Assembly: GCA_964230805.1 (NCBI GenBank)
Contig: CAXRIA010000030.1
Coordinates: forward strand, 1-27,628
DNA from: Flavicella sp964230805
Lineage (GTDB): Bacteria > Bacteroidota > Bacteroidia > Flavobacteriales > Flavobacteriaceae
Reading direction: 5' to 3'
Length of the DNA stretch: 27,628 bases
The position numbers were made by a program, and so were the translations under genes. Below are positions 8,771 to 17,159 of the stretch, one piece after another; the stretch's first letter is position 1, and the number at the start of each line of letters is the position of its first letter. The notes under the pieces were generated by a model. The model did no database searches. It worked only from the letters and a program-made list of their open reading frames with translations, and had not been told where the DNA came from.

Positions 8771-10162
8771 ATGTCGATACAAAAAACAAAAAAAGGATTT
8801 TTATTTGCTGCAATCGTAGATGTTTTTTTATTAATAATATCCTTTTTTTTTGCGAGAGTATGGGTCTTTGAAGAATCCATTCCAGATACTGTATTCTATA
8901 ATGGTTTGGCGGCAGGTTCTGTTTTTCTATGGATTGTAATTTGTTTCAAGCTCAATTTGTACGAACAGCCAAGAATTGTATTCATTCACAAAATTATTGC
9001 CAAAAATATATATGTTTTATTTGTTTTTACGCTCCTGAGTGGAGGACTGATTTTTTTTACAACAGATTATAAGTTCTCACGTTTGTTTTTTGGCGTCTTT
9101 ATTCTGATTTATGCCTTGAGTATTCTGTTGTGGCGCATGGTATTTATTTACTTTTTGAAAAAATACAGAAGAAGGGGCTTTGATGATAGCAAAATAGTTT
9201 TGGTAGGCGTCAATCAAAACATTGTCAATTTGGTGGATCGGGTGTATTTGAATCCAAATTATGGTTTCCAAATAACCGCGTTGTTTACAGATGCCTTGCT
9301 CACAAAGGAACTTGAACAATACAAAAAAGGAGGATTGTCAGAAACAATTTCCTTTTTAGAAAAAAACAAGACAGATGAAGTGATTATTTCATTGCCTTAC
9401 ACACAGAGTAAATTGATCAATCAACTCATTCGTTATGCCGACAATCATATGATTCGTGTACGCGTAATTCCTGAGTTTTCAGGATACCTGTCCCAAACCT
9501 TTACGATCGATTATATAGAGAACATTCCCATTATGAAATTGAGGGAAGAACCACTGCAAAGTTTTACAAATAGAGTGCTGAAAAGAACCTTTGATGTGAT
9601 TTTTTCATTGGCGGTGGTGATTTTTGTTTTTTCATGGTTGTTTCCTATCATCGCACTCCTGATCAAATTGACAAGCAAAGGCCCTGTCTTTTTTGTGCAA
9701 GAAAGAACAGGTAGAGATGGCAAATCTTTTAAATGTTTGAAGTTCAGAAGCATGGTCGTCAATGGCAAGTCAGACAGTCTGCAAGCGATAAAAAATGATG
9801 CGCGAGTGACGCGAGTGGGCGCTTTTTTGCGCCGCACCAGTATAGACGAAATGCCCCAGTTTTTCAACGTGTTGTGCAATCAGATGTCTGTCGTAGGACC
9901 CAGACCACACATGTTGAAACACACAGAAGAATACAGAAAATTAGTCGATAAATTTATGGTGCGTCATTTTGCAAAACCAGGGCTTACCGGATGGGCACAA
10001 ATAATGGGCTATCGAGGACAAACGAAAACCGTAAAAGACATGGAAAATAGGGCCTATGCCGATATTTGGTACATCGAAAACTGGAGTTTTCTGTTGGATC
10101 TTAAAATTATTATCAAAACAATTACCATGGTATTTTTCCAAAAAGAAGAAAACGCCTTTTAG
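8771..10162 (+). CDS. Undecaprenyl-phosphate sugar phosphotransferase (WcaJ/WbaP type)
   Basis: A 463-aa polyprenyl-phosphate hexose-1-phosphate transferase that starts repeat-unit assembly by loading a sugar phosphate onto undecaprenyl phosphate in the inner membrane. The first ~130 residues hold four hydrophobic segments (about 9-30, 44-62, 79-97, 104-128). A soluble Rossmann-like domain follows (KIVLVGVNQNIVNLVDRV, about 141-257), and the catalytic bacterial-sugar-transferase domain starts at KRTFDVIF (271). This has a fifth membrane segment and then GPVFFVQERTGRDGKSFKCL, KFRSM, the acid/base region SIDEMPQFFNVL, VGPRPH and KPGLTGWAQIMGYRG. The layout matches the undecaprenyl-phosphate glucose phosphotransferase family; glucose or galactose is likely but not determinable. 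A strong terminator lies about 150 bp downstream. Confidence 0.93.
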   Translation: MSIQKTKKGFLFAAIVDVFLLIISFFFARVWVFEESIPDTVFYNGLAAGSVFLWIVICFKLNLYEQPRIVFIHKIIAKNIYVLFVFTLLSGGLIFFTTDYKFSRLFFGVFILIYALSILLWRMVFIYFLKKYRRRGFDDSKIVLVGVNQNIVNLVDRVYLNPNYGFQITALFTDALLTKELEQYKKGGLSETISFLEKNKTDEVIISLPYTQSKLINQLIRYADNHMIRVRVIPEFSGYLSQTFTIDYIENIPIMKLREEPLQSFTNRVLKRTFDVIFSLAVVIFVFSWLFPIIALLIKLTSKGPVFFVQERTGRDGKSFKCLKFRSMVVNGKSDSLQAIKNDARVTRVGAFLRRTSIDEMPQFFNVLCNQMSVVGPRPHMLKHTEEYRKLVDKFMVRHFAKPGLTGWAQIMGYRGQTKTVKDMENRAYADIWYIENWSFLLDLKIIIKTITMVFFQKEENAF

Positions 10163-10203
10163 TGATGCTTTGGAATTTGTGAAAATTTAAACAGAATAAG
10201 AAG

Positions 10204-10266
10204 ATGCTGTGGTATGATGAAACCTACGAAATAGGCATTTTAGATGATAGAGTCAACAACATGTAA
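10204..10266 (+). other. 20-codon mini-ORF, possible gene relic
   Basis: A short open frame beginning MLWYDETYEIGILDD, between the initiating transferase and its terminator. The W-x-E-x-Y-x-I-G-I pattern loosely recalls the start of hemerythrin-like proteins, but it stops after 20 codons with no recognisable continuation in any frame. It could be a relic, a leader peptide or chance. Confidence 0.15.
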
Positions 10267-10307
10267 GGAAAAAATAAGAAAAGCCACAGGTTTTCAATGA
10301 CAAATAC

Positions 10308-10338
10308 AAGGAGTTCTGAAAAGAGCTCCTTTTCTTTT
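10308..10338 (+). terminator. Rho-independent terminator of the polysaccharide cluster
   Basis: A 10-bp stem (AAGGAGTTCT / AGAGCTCCTT, with one G-T pair) closes a GAAA tetraloop and runs straight into TTTCTTTTT. It lies downstream of the initiating sugar transferase and upstream of the ccsBA promoter, marking the end of the exopolysaccharide transcript. Confidence 0.85.
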
Positions 10339-10381
10339 TAAGAAAGCCTTGTTTTACGGTACTCATTTGCAACAGATTGAT

Positions 10382-10389
10382 TAAATTTG
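10382..10389 (+). promoter_or_regulatory. Bacteroidetes -7 element upstream of ccsBA
   Basis: TAAATTTG is a perfect TAnnTTTG match, 44 bp before the preferred ATG of the cytochrome c biogenesis gene and just after the upstream terminator. No convincing TTG is seen 19-20 bp upstream. Confidence 0.45.
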
Positions 10390-10433
10390 CAAAAGAATCT
10401 TGTCACCGAGAGAAAACCCCTAAAAATCCGCGC

Positions 10434-13400
10434 ATGAAAAAAGTAATAGCCCTCTTGTTTAGTACCAAATTGATGGCCCTTTTGTTTCTGTCTTTTGGAG
10501 TTGCTATGGGTATAGCAACCTTTATCGAAAATGATTATGGAACCCAAACAGCCAAGGCCTTGGTTTATAACAGTTGGTGGTTCGAAGCCATGATGCTTTT
10601 GTTTGTGGTGAATTTTTTCGGCAATATTTTTAGATACCAACTCTACAAAAAAGAAAAATTTTCTGTGTTGCTGTTTCATTTGTCTTTTGTTTTCATCATA
10701 CTAGGGGCAGGTGTCACAAGATACATCAGTTACGAAGGAATTATGCCTATCAAAGAAGGAGAAACCACAGATGTGTTTTTCTCAGAAAAAACCTATTTGA
10801 CAGCCACGATAGACAACAACAAAGAACAACGCATTGTAAGTAAAGACATGCTACTCTCGGCAAAAGGAGACAATGATTTTGTTTTGAAAACAGACTTTAG
10901 AGGCCAAGAAGTAGCGTTTGAACTTTTAAATTATGTGCCCTATGCCTATCAAAAATTTGAAGATAGTGAAGAAGGGACCAGCTACTTGCATTTTGTAGAA
11001 TCGAGTAGCGGTAGTCGGCATGATCATTATATACAAGAAGGAACGCTTGAGAACATTCACGGCGTTCTGGTGGGTTTTGGACATAAAAAAAATGCTTTGG
11101 TCAATTTTGAATGGGTAGATGACGAACTGAAAATGGAGTCACTTTTCGAAGGAACCTTTTTGCGAATGGCCGATCAACTGCGTGGAAACATTCAAAAAGA
11201 CACACTGGAGACGCTCAAATACTTAACCCTACACAACATTGCAGGAATGAGTTTTGTGGTGCCCAAACCACCGATTCAAGGGAAAATGAAATGGGTGTCA
11301 GGAAAAAAAGAAGAACATCCAGAAGACCTCTTAGTATTGAAAACCATTTCGAAAGGAGAAGAAAGAAAGATAGAAATAAAAGGAGGGCAATACACCACCA
11401 ATGCACCCCTACAATTTCAAATGGCAGGATTGAATTTTCGATTGACTTATGGATCCAAAGAACTCAAGCTTCCTTTCCAGATAAAACTGAATGACTTTCA
11501 ACTAGAAAAATATCCAGGTTCAGAAAGTGCCATGTCTTACGCCAGTGAGATTACAGTAGTTTCACCAGAGGAAACCTTTGATTTTAGAGTCTTTATGAAC
11601 CATATTTTGGACTACAAAGGCTACAAATTTTTCCAATCAAGCTATGACATTACTCCGGAGTATGAAGAAACGCGCTTGTCGGTAAATCACGATTTTTGGG
11701 GTACTTGGATTACCTATTTCGGCTATTTTTTATTGTACGCCGGATTGATGTTGATCTTGTTCGTAAAAAACACCCGTTTCTCAAGCTTGCGAAATCAATT
11801 GCAAAAGTTGAAAATGAAAAAAGAATTCCTAACCCTGTTATTGGGAATTTTTCTTTCCTCAAGTGTTTTCTCTCAAGAAGATCACACGGGACATAACCAT
11901 GCAGCAGGTGAAAACCACGCACACAAAAATGTTGTCAAAGCATCAGAACAGTTGGATTCTTTGTTGATTGCCAGTGCAGTAGACAAAATGCACGCAGAAA
12001 AATTTAGTGCACTGGTTATTCAAGATGCAGGAGGTAGAATGAAACCAGCACATACGTTTGCATCTCAATTGTTGCGAAAAGTCAGCAAAAAAGAAACCTT
12101 TCAAAATTTAGATGCCAATCAGGTATTTTTGTCCATTGTCGAAAACCCACAGTTGTGGTTTCGTGTGCCGATCATATACCTTGAAAGAGGAAACGACCAA
12201 TTGAGAACGATTTTAGGAATTGACACCAAAGAAAAATACGGAAGGCTGATCGATTTTGTAGATGAGAAAGGCCAATACAAAATCAAAGCACTGGTAGAGA
12301 AAGCCCAAAAAACAGCGGTGCGAAGTAAATTTCAAAAGGATTTGATCAATGTAGACAAACGAGTAGGTTTGCTCTACTCAGCCATTGGAGGGGCAGTGTT
12401 GAGAATTTTTCCAATTCCGAACGATGCCAACAACAAATGGGTATCACAACCAGAATTGATGACCTCAAACTTTACCGGAACAGACTCCGTATTTGTCAAA
12501 CAAATTTTACCGGTGTACATGCACACGCTGAAACAAGCGAAGAAAACTGGGGACTATGAGGAAGCAACAAAAATAATAGAAGGCGTACAGAATTTTCAGA
12601 AGAAATATGGTGCAGCGGTCTACCCCTCGGCAGACAAAATAAAATTTGAGATAGCCTACAACAAATACGACGTGTTCAAGAAATTGTTCAGCTACTACAT
12701 GCTCGCAGGATTGTTGCTTTTTGTTTTGGTGATTTTTCAAATTTTCAATAAAAAGTCCTTTGTAAACCTGTTGATAAAAATCAACGTGGGAGTGATTATC
12801 TTGTTTTTTGCCATGCACACAGCAGGCTTAGGTGCCCGTTGGTTCATCAGTGGACACGCACCTTGGAGTAATGCCTACGAATCGATGATATACGTGGCAT
12901 GGGCAACCATGTTTTTCGGTCTGGCCTTTGGAAAGAAATCAACATTGACCATTGCCGCTACCGCGTTCTTAACTTCCATGATTTTGATGATTGCCCACTG
13001 GAATTGGATGGACCCCGAAATAGCCAACTTGGTTCCTGTGCTGAATTCGTATTGGTTGATGATCCATGTGGCCATTATTGTCGCCAGTTATGGACCCTTT
13101 GCGCTGAGCATGATTTTGGGGATTTTAGCACTATTCTTAATGATTTTGACACGCAGCAGCAACAAGAAAAAATTAAACAATACCATCAAAGAGCTAACCA
13201 TTATCAATGAAATGTCAATTACGGTAGGACTTGTTTTGTTGACCATCGGAAACTTTCTTGGCGGTATGTGGGCCAACGAGAGTTGGGGACGCTATTGGGG
13301 CTGGGATCCAAAAGAAACATGGGCCTTGATTAGCATTATGGCCTACGCCTTTGTATTGCACATGCGTCTCGTGCCAGGATTGCGCGGTAGGTTTCATTAC

Positions 13401-13595
13401 AATTTGATGTCTGTTGTCGCTTTTGCATCGATTATGATGACCTATTTCGGAGTCAATTTTTATCTTTCAGGATTGCATTCTTATGCGAGTGGAGATAAAA
13501 TAGTCACCCCAAGTTTTGTGTATTACTCCATTTTATTTGTGGCAGTGCTTGGGACACTTGCTTTTTTTAAACACAAAAAATACTACCAAAAATAA
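10434..13595 (+). CDS. ccsBA: Cytochrome c biogenesis fusion protein ResB-CcsA (system II)
   Basis: A 1053-aa inner-membrane heme handling and cytochrome c synthetase protein in which ResB/CcsB and CcsA are fused. The ATG at 10434 is preferred over the in-frame TTG at 10377 because it puts the hydrophobic MKKVIALLFSTK at the N-terminus and follows a -7 element at normal distance. N-terminal ResB part: three to four membrane helices and a large extracytoplasmic domain up to about residue 430, then another helix. A His-rich stretch (HTGHNHAAGENHAHK) follows a signal-like segment at about 461-482, then a second extracytoplasmic domain. The last ~320 residues are CcsA, with a conserved His in SGHAPWSNAYES, the heme-binding WWD motif WGRYWGWDPKETWAL, and further helices ending in HSYASGD. 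It attaches heme to apocytochromes outside the membrane. Confidence 0.93.
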   Translation: MKKVIALLFSTKLMALLFLSFGVAMGIATFIENDYGTQTAKALVYNSWWFEAMMLLFVVNFFGNIFRYQLYKKEKFSVLLFHLSFVFIILGAGVTRYISYEGIMPIKEGETTDVFFSEKTYLTATIDNNKEQRIVSKDMLLSAKGDNDFVLKTDFRGQEVAFELLNYVPYAYQKFEDSEEGTSYLHFVESSSGSRHDHYIQEGTLENIHGVLVGFGHKKNALVNFEWVDDELKMESLFEGTFLRMADQLRGNIQKDTLETLKYLTLHNIAGMSFVVPKPPIQGKMKWVSGKKEEHPEDLLVLKTISKGEERKIEIKGGQYTTNAPLQFQMAGLNFRLTYGSKELKLPFQIKLNDFQLEKYPGSESAMSYASEITVVSPEETFDFRVFMNHILDYKGYKFFQSSYDITPEYEETRLSVNHDFWGTWITYFGYFLLYAGLMLILFVKNTRFSSLRNQLQKLKMKKEFLTLLLGIFLSSSVFSQEDHTGHNHAAGENHAHKNVVKASEQLDSLLIASAVDKMHAEKFSALVIQDAGGRMKPAHTFASQLLRKVSKKETFQNLDANQVFLSIVENPQLWFRVPIIYLERGNDQLRTILGIDTKEKYGRLIDFVDEKGQYKIKALVEKAQKTAVRSKFQKDLINVDKRVGLLYSAIGGAVLRIFPIPNDANNKWVSQPELMTSNFTGTDSVFVKQILPVYMHTLKQAKKTGDYEEATKIIEGVQNFQKKYGAAVYPSADKIKFEIAYNKYDVFKKLFSYYMLAGLLLFVLVIFQIFNKKSFVNLLIKINVGVIILFFAMHTAGLGARWFISGHAPWSNAYESMIYVAWATMFFGLAFGKKSTLTIAATAFLTSMILMIAHWNWMDPEIANLVPVLNSYWLMIHVAIIVASYGPFALSMILGILALFLMILTRSSNKKKLNNTIKELTIINEMSITVGLVLLTIGNFLGGMWANESWGRYWGWDPKETWALISIMAYAFVLHMRLVPGLRGRFHYNLMSVVAFASIMMTYFGVNFYLSGLHSYASGDKIVTPSFVYYSILFVAVLGTLAFFKHKKYYQK

Positions 13596-13653
13596 CAAAA
13601 ACGAAGCGAAAAGATTTCTAGCTTTTTATGAAAGTGATATTTGTAAAAAAATG

Positions 13654-13661
13654 TACATTTG
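13654..13661 (+). promoter_or_regulatory. Bacteroidetes -7 element upstream of the TPR-like gene
   Basis: TACATTTG is an exact TAnnTTTG match, 42 bp before the ATG at 13704, suggesting this gene has a promoter of its own after ccsBA. A good -33 TTG at the usual distance is not seen. Confidence 0.4.
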
Positions 13662-13703
13662 TGACCTCATAAAAGAATATCAAACCAAAGAAAACACACA
13701 ATT

Positions 13704-14219
13704 ATGTTTCATAAATATATAAAATTGGTCATTGCTTTTGCAATTGCTGTTTGGGCCGTATTTCAATTCATAGAAGAAAATATTATGAATGGAATTTCAA
13801 TTTTACTTTTAGCAGGTGTCTTTATTTTCTTTTATTTCAAAAATGAATTTTTGTTGTTGGCATTCTTACAAATAAGAAAACAAAATTTTGCAGGGGCACA
13901 AAAATGGTTGGCCTACATCAAAAATCCAACAAAGGCTTTGAGAAAGCCTCAAGAAGCCTATTACTATTTTTTACAAGGATTGATGGTGACGCAAACAAGC
14001 ATGACAAAAGCAGAAAAGTTTTTTAAGAAAGCTTTGAACCTAGGACTTTCCATGGGGCATGACATTGCGATGGCAAAATTAAACCTTGCAGGAGTCGCCA
14101 TGCACAAAAGAAGAAAACGCGAGGCTACTACTTTGTTGAATGAGGCCAAGAAATTGGATAAGCACGGCATGTTGAAAGAGCAAATAGCCATGATGAAGCA
14201 GCAAATGAAAAAAATATAA
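13704..14219 (+). CDS. Small membrane protein with TPR-like helices
   Basis: A 171-aa protein. Residues 5-22 and 29-54 form two hydrophobic segments, followed by an all-helical soluble part with a TPR-like pattern: about residues 62-76 (NFAGAQKWLAYIK), 83-108 (EAYYYFLQGLMVTQTSMTKAEKFFKKALNLG) and 115-152 (AMAKLNLAGVAMHKRRKREATTLLNEAKKLD). TPR-type repeats are protein-binding scaffolds, so this is probably a membrane-anchored adaptor facing the cytoplasm; its partner is unknown. It resembles conserved hypothetical proteins of Bacteroidetes. A strong hairpin terminator follows 21 bp after the stop. Confidence 0.75.
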   Translation: MFHKYIKLVIAFAIAVWAVFQFIEENIMNGISILLLAGVFIFFYFKNEFLLLAFLQIRKQNFAGAQKWLAYIKNPTKALRKPQEAYYYFLQGLMVTQTSMTKAEKFFKKALNLGLSMGHDIAMAKLNLAGVAMHKRRKREATTLLNEAKKLDKHGMLKEQIAMMKQQMKKI

Positions 14220-14240
14220 CCTTTGTAAAGGAGTTGTAAA

Positions 14241-14268
14241 AAAGCGTTCTGATCAGAACGCTTTTTTT
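14241..14268 (+). terminator. Rho-independent terminator, perfect 24-bp palindrome
   Basis: Positions 14241-14264 (AAAGCGTTCTGA / TCAGAACGCTTT) are a perfect palindrome followed by more T. It ends transcription after the TPR-like gene. Since it is symmetrical with an A-tract on the other side, it could stop transcripts from both directions. Confidence 0.85.
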
Positions 14269-14352
14269 ATGAAGGAATGTCTTTCAAAAAGACGCAGAAG
14301 TAAAATTCAACATTAATCCTTATTTTTACAGAACAAAAGACAGTTTCAACCC

Positions 14353-14484
14353 ATGAATCGATTGAAAAAGCGCAGACGTCCCAATAACAAAAGAGTGGTA
14401 GTATTGCTTATTTTGTTGGTCGTCGCATTGTTTCTCTTGACAAAGTTGGATACCGTCATAAAAAGCTTTTTTTCAATGGCTTGA
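14353..14484 (+). CDS. 43-aa single-pass membrane peptide upstream of ruvC
   Basis: A short ORF with a clear membrane-peptide layout: a very basic N-terminus (MNRLKKRRRPNNKR, residues 1-14), one hydrophobic helix (VVVLLILLVVALFLLT, 15-30), and a short tail ending FFSMA. The positive-inside rule puts the N-terminus in the cytoplasm. It starts about 90 bp after the terminator of the preceding gene and ends 48 bp before ruvC on the same strand, so it may be the first gene of a ruvC transcript. TATTTTTA at about 14321 is a weak -7-like element. No family is recognised. The coding call rests on the amphipathic layout and clean placement only. Confidence 0.55.
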   Translation: MNRLKKRRRPNNKRVVVLLILLVVALFLLTKLDTVIKSFFSMA

Positions 14485-14532
14485 TCCGTCAAGCAAGGAC
14501 CGAATTAGTCATTTTTTCTAATAAAAAATCAA

Positions 14533-15093
14533 TTGAGTTCAGAGCGTATTATTTTAGGGATTGACCCAGGAACCACCATCATGGGTTTTGGGATTATCAA
14601 AGTGGTTAAAAAGAAAATGGAGTTTGTGCAAATGAACGAATTGATTTTGCAGAAGTACAAAGACCCCTACACCAAATTAAAATTAATTTTTGACAGAACG
14701 GTGGAATTGATTGATACCTACCATCCTGATGAAATAGCCATTGAAGCCCCATTTTTTGGTAAAAATGTACAATCCATGCTAAAATTAGGCCGTGCACAAG
14801 GAGTGGCCATGGCCGCAGGATTGTCTCGCGAAATCCCCATTACAGAGTATTTGCCCAAGAAAATAAAAATGGCCATTACCGGTAACGGAAATGCAAGCAA
14901 AGAGCAGGTAGCAAAAATGTTGCAGAGTCTTTTAAAAATTGAAACACTGCCCAAGAATTTAGATGCGACCGATGGATTGGCAGCAGCAGTGTGTCATTTT
15001 TACAACAGCGGCGTAGTTGTAGGGGGTAAAAATTACAGCGGTTGGGCTTCCTTTGTCAAGGCCAATGGCGATAAAATAAACAAAGCAAAATAA
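14533..15093 (+). CDS. ruvC: Crossover junction endodeoxyribonuclease RuvC
   Basis: RuvC is the Holliday-junction resolvase that works with RuvAB in homologous recombination. The 186-aa protein has the RNase H-like fold with the expected acidic residues: Asp in ILGIDPGTTIMGFG, Glu in DEIAIEAPFFGKN, and the paired acids in NLDATDGLAAAVCHFY. Other family marks are GRAQGVAMAAG and ITGNGNASKEQVAKML. The TTG at 14533 is taken as start because the frame has a stop at 14506 and no ATG or GTG between that stop and the conserved start of the fold. Its stop codon is part of the hairpin shared with aroC. Confidence 0.96.
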   Translation: MSSERIILGIDPGTTIMGFGIIKVVKKKMEFVQMNELILQKYKDPYTKLKLIFDRTVELIDTYHPDEIAIEAPFFGKNVQSMLKLGRAQGVAMAAGLSREIPITEYLPKKIKMAITGNGNASKEQVAKMLQSLLKIETLPKNLDATDGLAAAVCHFYNSGVVVGGKNYSGWASFVKANGDKINKAK

Positions 15094-15123
15094 AAAAGCC
15101 TATCCAATGCGATAGGCTTTTTT
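15092..15123. terminator. Bidirectional terminator between convergent ruvC and aroC
   Basis: A perfect 13-bp stem (AAAAAAGCCTATC / GATAGGCTTTTTT) with the 6-nt loop CAATGC. It has T-runs on both strands, overlaps the ruvC stop codon and ends 2 bp from the aroC stop, so it can serve both genes. Confidence 0.92.
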
Positions 15124-15125
15124 GT

Positions 15126-16190
15126 TTAGATATTTGTGGCTTGATCGAGCATTAGAAAATCTGCCAACACCATAGCTGTCATGGCTTCAACAATTGGAAT
15201 GGCTCTCGGAACCACACAAGGATCATGACGTCCTTTTCCCATCATTTCCACTTCATTTCCATCACTGTCGATTGTCATTTGTTTTTGAATAAGCGTTGCT
15301 ACCGGTTTGAAAGCAACTTTGAAGTAAATGTCCATTCCGTTACTTATACCTCCTTGAACACCGCCAGAATTGTTTGTTTTGGTAGAGCCATCGGAATTGA
15401 AGATGTCGTTGTGTTCACTTCCTTTCAAAGTAGCCCCTTCGAAACCGCTTCCATATTCAAAACCTTTGACGGCATTTATGGAAAGCATCGCATGTGCTAG
15501 CGCAGCATGCAATTTATTAAAAATAGGTGCCCCCAATCCTACAGGAACATTTTGAATGACGCAAGTCACCGTCCCGCCAATGGTATCTCCCTGTTTTTTG
15601 ATACTGGATACCAATTCGATCATTTCTTCTGCTTTTTTAGGGTCTGGACAGCGAGCGATGTTGCTTTCTATTTTCGAAAAATCCAGATCTTGATACGGCG
15701 TATCGACCTGCACTTGCCCAATAGAAGAGGTATAGGCATGAATAGAAATATTTTTTAACACTTGTTTTGCCACCGCACCACCAACAACCCAATTGGCTGT
15801 TTCACGAGCAGAAGTTCTACCTCCCCCTCTGTAGTCCCTGTTGCCTTTGTATTTTTTGTCATATGTAAAATCGGCATGAGACGGGCGATATGTTTTTGCA
15901 ATGTGTGAGTAATCCTTCGATTTTTGATTGGTGTTTTTGATCACAAAACCAATAGAGGTTCCCGTTGTCTTTCCTTCGAATATTCCAGAGTAAAATTCGA
16001 CTTCGTCCGGCTCTTTGCGTTGCGTTACGATTTTTGATTGTCCAGGTTTTCTTCTGTTCAATTCATTTTGAATGGCCTCTAAATCCAGTTCGATCCCTGG
16101 AGGGCATCCATCAATAACACCCCCAATTGCAGGGCCATGAGACTCTCCAAAAGTGGTTATTTTAAAAAGTTTTCCGAAAGAATTTGACAT
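15126..16190 (-). CDS. aroC: Chorismate synthase
   Basis: AroC removes phosphate from 5-enolpyruvylshikimate-3-phosphate to form chorismate, the last step of the shikimate pathway; it needs reduced FMN. The 354-aa length is normal. Conserved blocks are the N-terminal SFGKLFKITTFGESHGPAIG, GCPPGIELD, the substrate/FMN-binding YRGGGRTSARETANWVVGG, GFEYGSGFEGA, NSGGVQGGISNG and the C-terminal KGRHDPCVVPRAIPIVEAM. It is transcribed leftward and converges with ruvC. A weak promoter-like sequence (CAA at 16231 and CGAAGTTA at 16207, read on the minus strand) precedes it. Confidence 0.97.
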   Translation of the reverse strand: MSNSFGKLFKITTFGESHGPAIGGVIDGCPPGIELDLEAIQNELNRRKPGQSKIVTQRKEPDEVEFYSGIFEGKTTGTSIGFVIKNTNQKSKDYSHIAKTYRPSHADFTYDKKYKGNRDYRGGGRTSARETANWVVGGAVAKQVLKNISIHAYTSSIGQVQVDTPYQDLDFSKIESNIARCPDPKKAEEMIELVSSIKKQGDTIGGTVTCVIQNVPVGLGAPIFNKLHAALAHAMLSINAVKGFEYGSGFEGATLKGSEHNDIFNSDGSTKTNNSGGVQGGISNGMDIYFKVAFKPVATLIQKQMTIDSDGNEVEMMGKGRHDPCVVPRAIPIVEAMTAMVLADFLMLDQATNI

Positions 16191-16281
16191 AAAAAAATAT
16201 TTTCTGCGAAGTTAAAAAAAAGATTGTTAGCAACCGCCAAAAATAGCGCACAGTTGGTGGCTTTTGTGAAGCGATACAAAA

Positions 16282-16312
16282 GTGTTGTCAGAGCCAAAGT
16301 AGGACACAACAC
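16282..16312 (-). terminator. Possible weak terminator after the TSUP permease gene
   Basis: Read on the minus strand, a 7-bp stem GTGTTGT / ACAACAC with a 17-nt loop begins right after the permease stop codon and is followed by TTTTGT. The short stem and long loop make it weak, so read-through into aroC is possible. Confidence 0.35.
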
Positions 16313-17062
16313 CTAAAAGAACCACAGTTTAATAGCCAATGCGGTAACAATAATGAAAAGTGCGTAGCGAATAAAGGGATCGCCTTTCTTTACAGAATAA
16401 CGACTTGACAACCATGCACCAAGGACATTCCCAATAGCCATAACAAGTCCATAAGTCCAATGGATTTTATCATTTAAAACAAACACAACAACAGCAGCCG
16501 TAGTGTAAATAAATGCAACTGTTACTTTGGTGGCATTTGCTTTTACTAACGACAGTTTATTGATGTATGGAAGGACAAGGAGCATGACAAGGCCGATACC
16601 AGCATTCAAAAAACCGCCATAAATTCCAATAAAAAAGAAAATAAAACACGAGGTTGCCAAAGGTTTCCCTCGGGTGCGCTCTTTTACAGCCACAAGCGCT
16701 GTTTGTTTTTTGCTAAAAACAAGCAAGCATCCCACCACAACCATGACGATGGCTAAGATTTTGTTGAAAGTTGCTCCATCAATATCTATGGCAATAGAAG
16801 CCCCTATAATGGAGCCTAAAAGTGCAGAAATACCGAGGTAAAGACTGAAAGGGAATGTTGTTACCCCCTTGCTTTTGTAACCAGAAACTGCCGATGCTGT
16901 TTGCAATAAAATGGCAATTCGGTTGGTTCCGTTGGCAATTGCTTCAGGCAAACCCATAAAAATGAGGACAGGTAAGGTGATCAAAGAACCACCTCCGGCA
17001 AGCGTATTGATAATACCCGCAACAAAACCCACGAAAATTAAAAGAATGTAATTGAACTCCAT
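16313..17062 (-). CDS. TSUP family membrane permease (TauE/SafE type)
   Basis: A 249-aa polytopic membrane protein of the sulfite exporter TauE/SafE family. It has about seven to eight hydrophobic segments and the family's internal duplication: the N-terminal half begins with VGFVAGIINTLAGGGSLITLPVLIFMGL, and the second half with IGIYGGFLNAGIGLVMLLVLPY, both with the Gly/Ala-rich G-x-x-N-x-x-x-G pattern. Members move sulfur-containing or organic anions; the substrate here cannot be predicted. A perfect TATCTTTG -7 element lies 20 bp upstream on the minus strand. Confidence 0.9.
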   Translation of the reverse strand: MEFNYILLIFVGFVAGIINTLAGGGSLITLPVLIFMGLPEAIANGTNRIAILLQTASAVSGYKSKGVTTFPFSLYLGISALLGSIIGASIAIDIDGATFNKILAIVMVVVGCLLVFSKKQTALVAVKERTRGKPLATSCFIFFFIGIYGGFLNAGIGLVMLLVLPYINKLSLVKANATKVTVAFIYTTAAVVVFVLNDKIHWTYGLVMAIGNVLGAWLSSRYSVKKGDPFIRYALFIIVTALAIKLWFF

Positions 17063-17081
17063 GCAGACAAGGTGTTTTGGG

Positions 17082-17089
17082 CAAAGATA
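17082..17089 (-). promoter_or_regulatory. Bacteroidetes -7 element for the TSUP gene
   Basis: On the minus strand TATCTTTG is an exact TAnnTTTG match, 19 bp upstream of the start codon at 17062. No TTG is seen at the usual -33 distance. Confidence 0.45.
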
Positions 17090-17123
17090 CTGATAACTTA
17101 AAAGCAGTTAGCTTCGTTTTGGA

Positions 17124-17153
17124 TTAGTTTTTATTTTTTTAAAAAAACTAATA
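17124..17153. repeat. AT-rich inverted repeat between divergent promoters
   Basis: ATTAGTTTTT and AAAAACTAAT form a perfect 10-bp inverted repeat around an AT-only 10-bp centre that can itself pair. It lies upstream of both the minus-strand permease and the plus-strand tRNA, so it is not a terminator for either. It may be an UP-like element or a bend. Coordinates may be off by one base. Confidence 0.5.
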
Positions 17154-17159
17154 AAAAAG

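Noticed and set aside
10377..10433. In-frame TTG at 10377 as the ccsBA start
   Set aside because: It would overlap the likely -7 element at 10382 and adds a charged 19-aa extension before an obvious membrane N-terminus beginning at the ATG at 10434.
12899..13210. Plus-strand 103-aa ORF inside ccsBA, and similar out-of-frame ORFs elsewhere
   Set aside because: They lie wholly within strongly supported genes, in other frames, and have no recognisable domain or sensible composition.
11814..13595. Separate ccsA gene starting at the internal ATG at 11814
   Set aside because: The frame is uninterrupted from the ResB part, and fused CcsBA proteins of about 1050 aa are usual in Bacteroidetes. The internal signal-like stretch is reported as a finding only.
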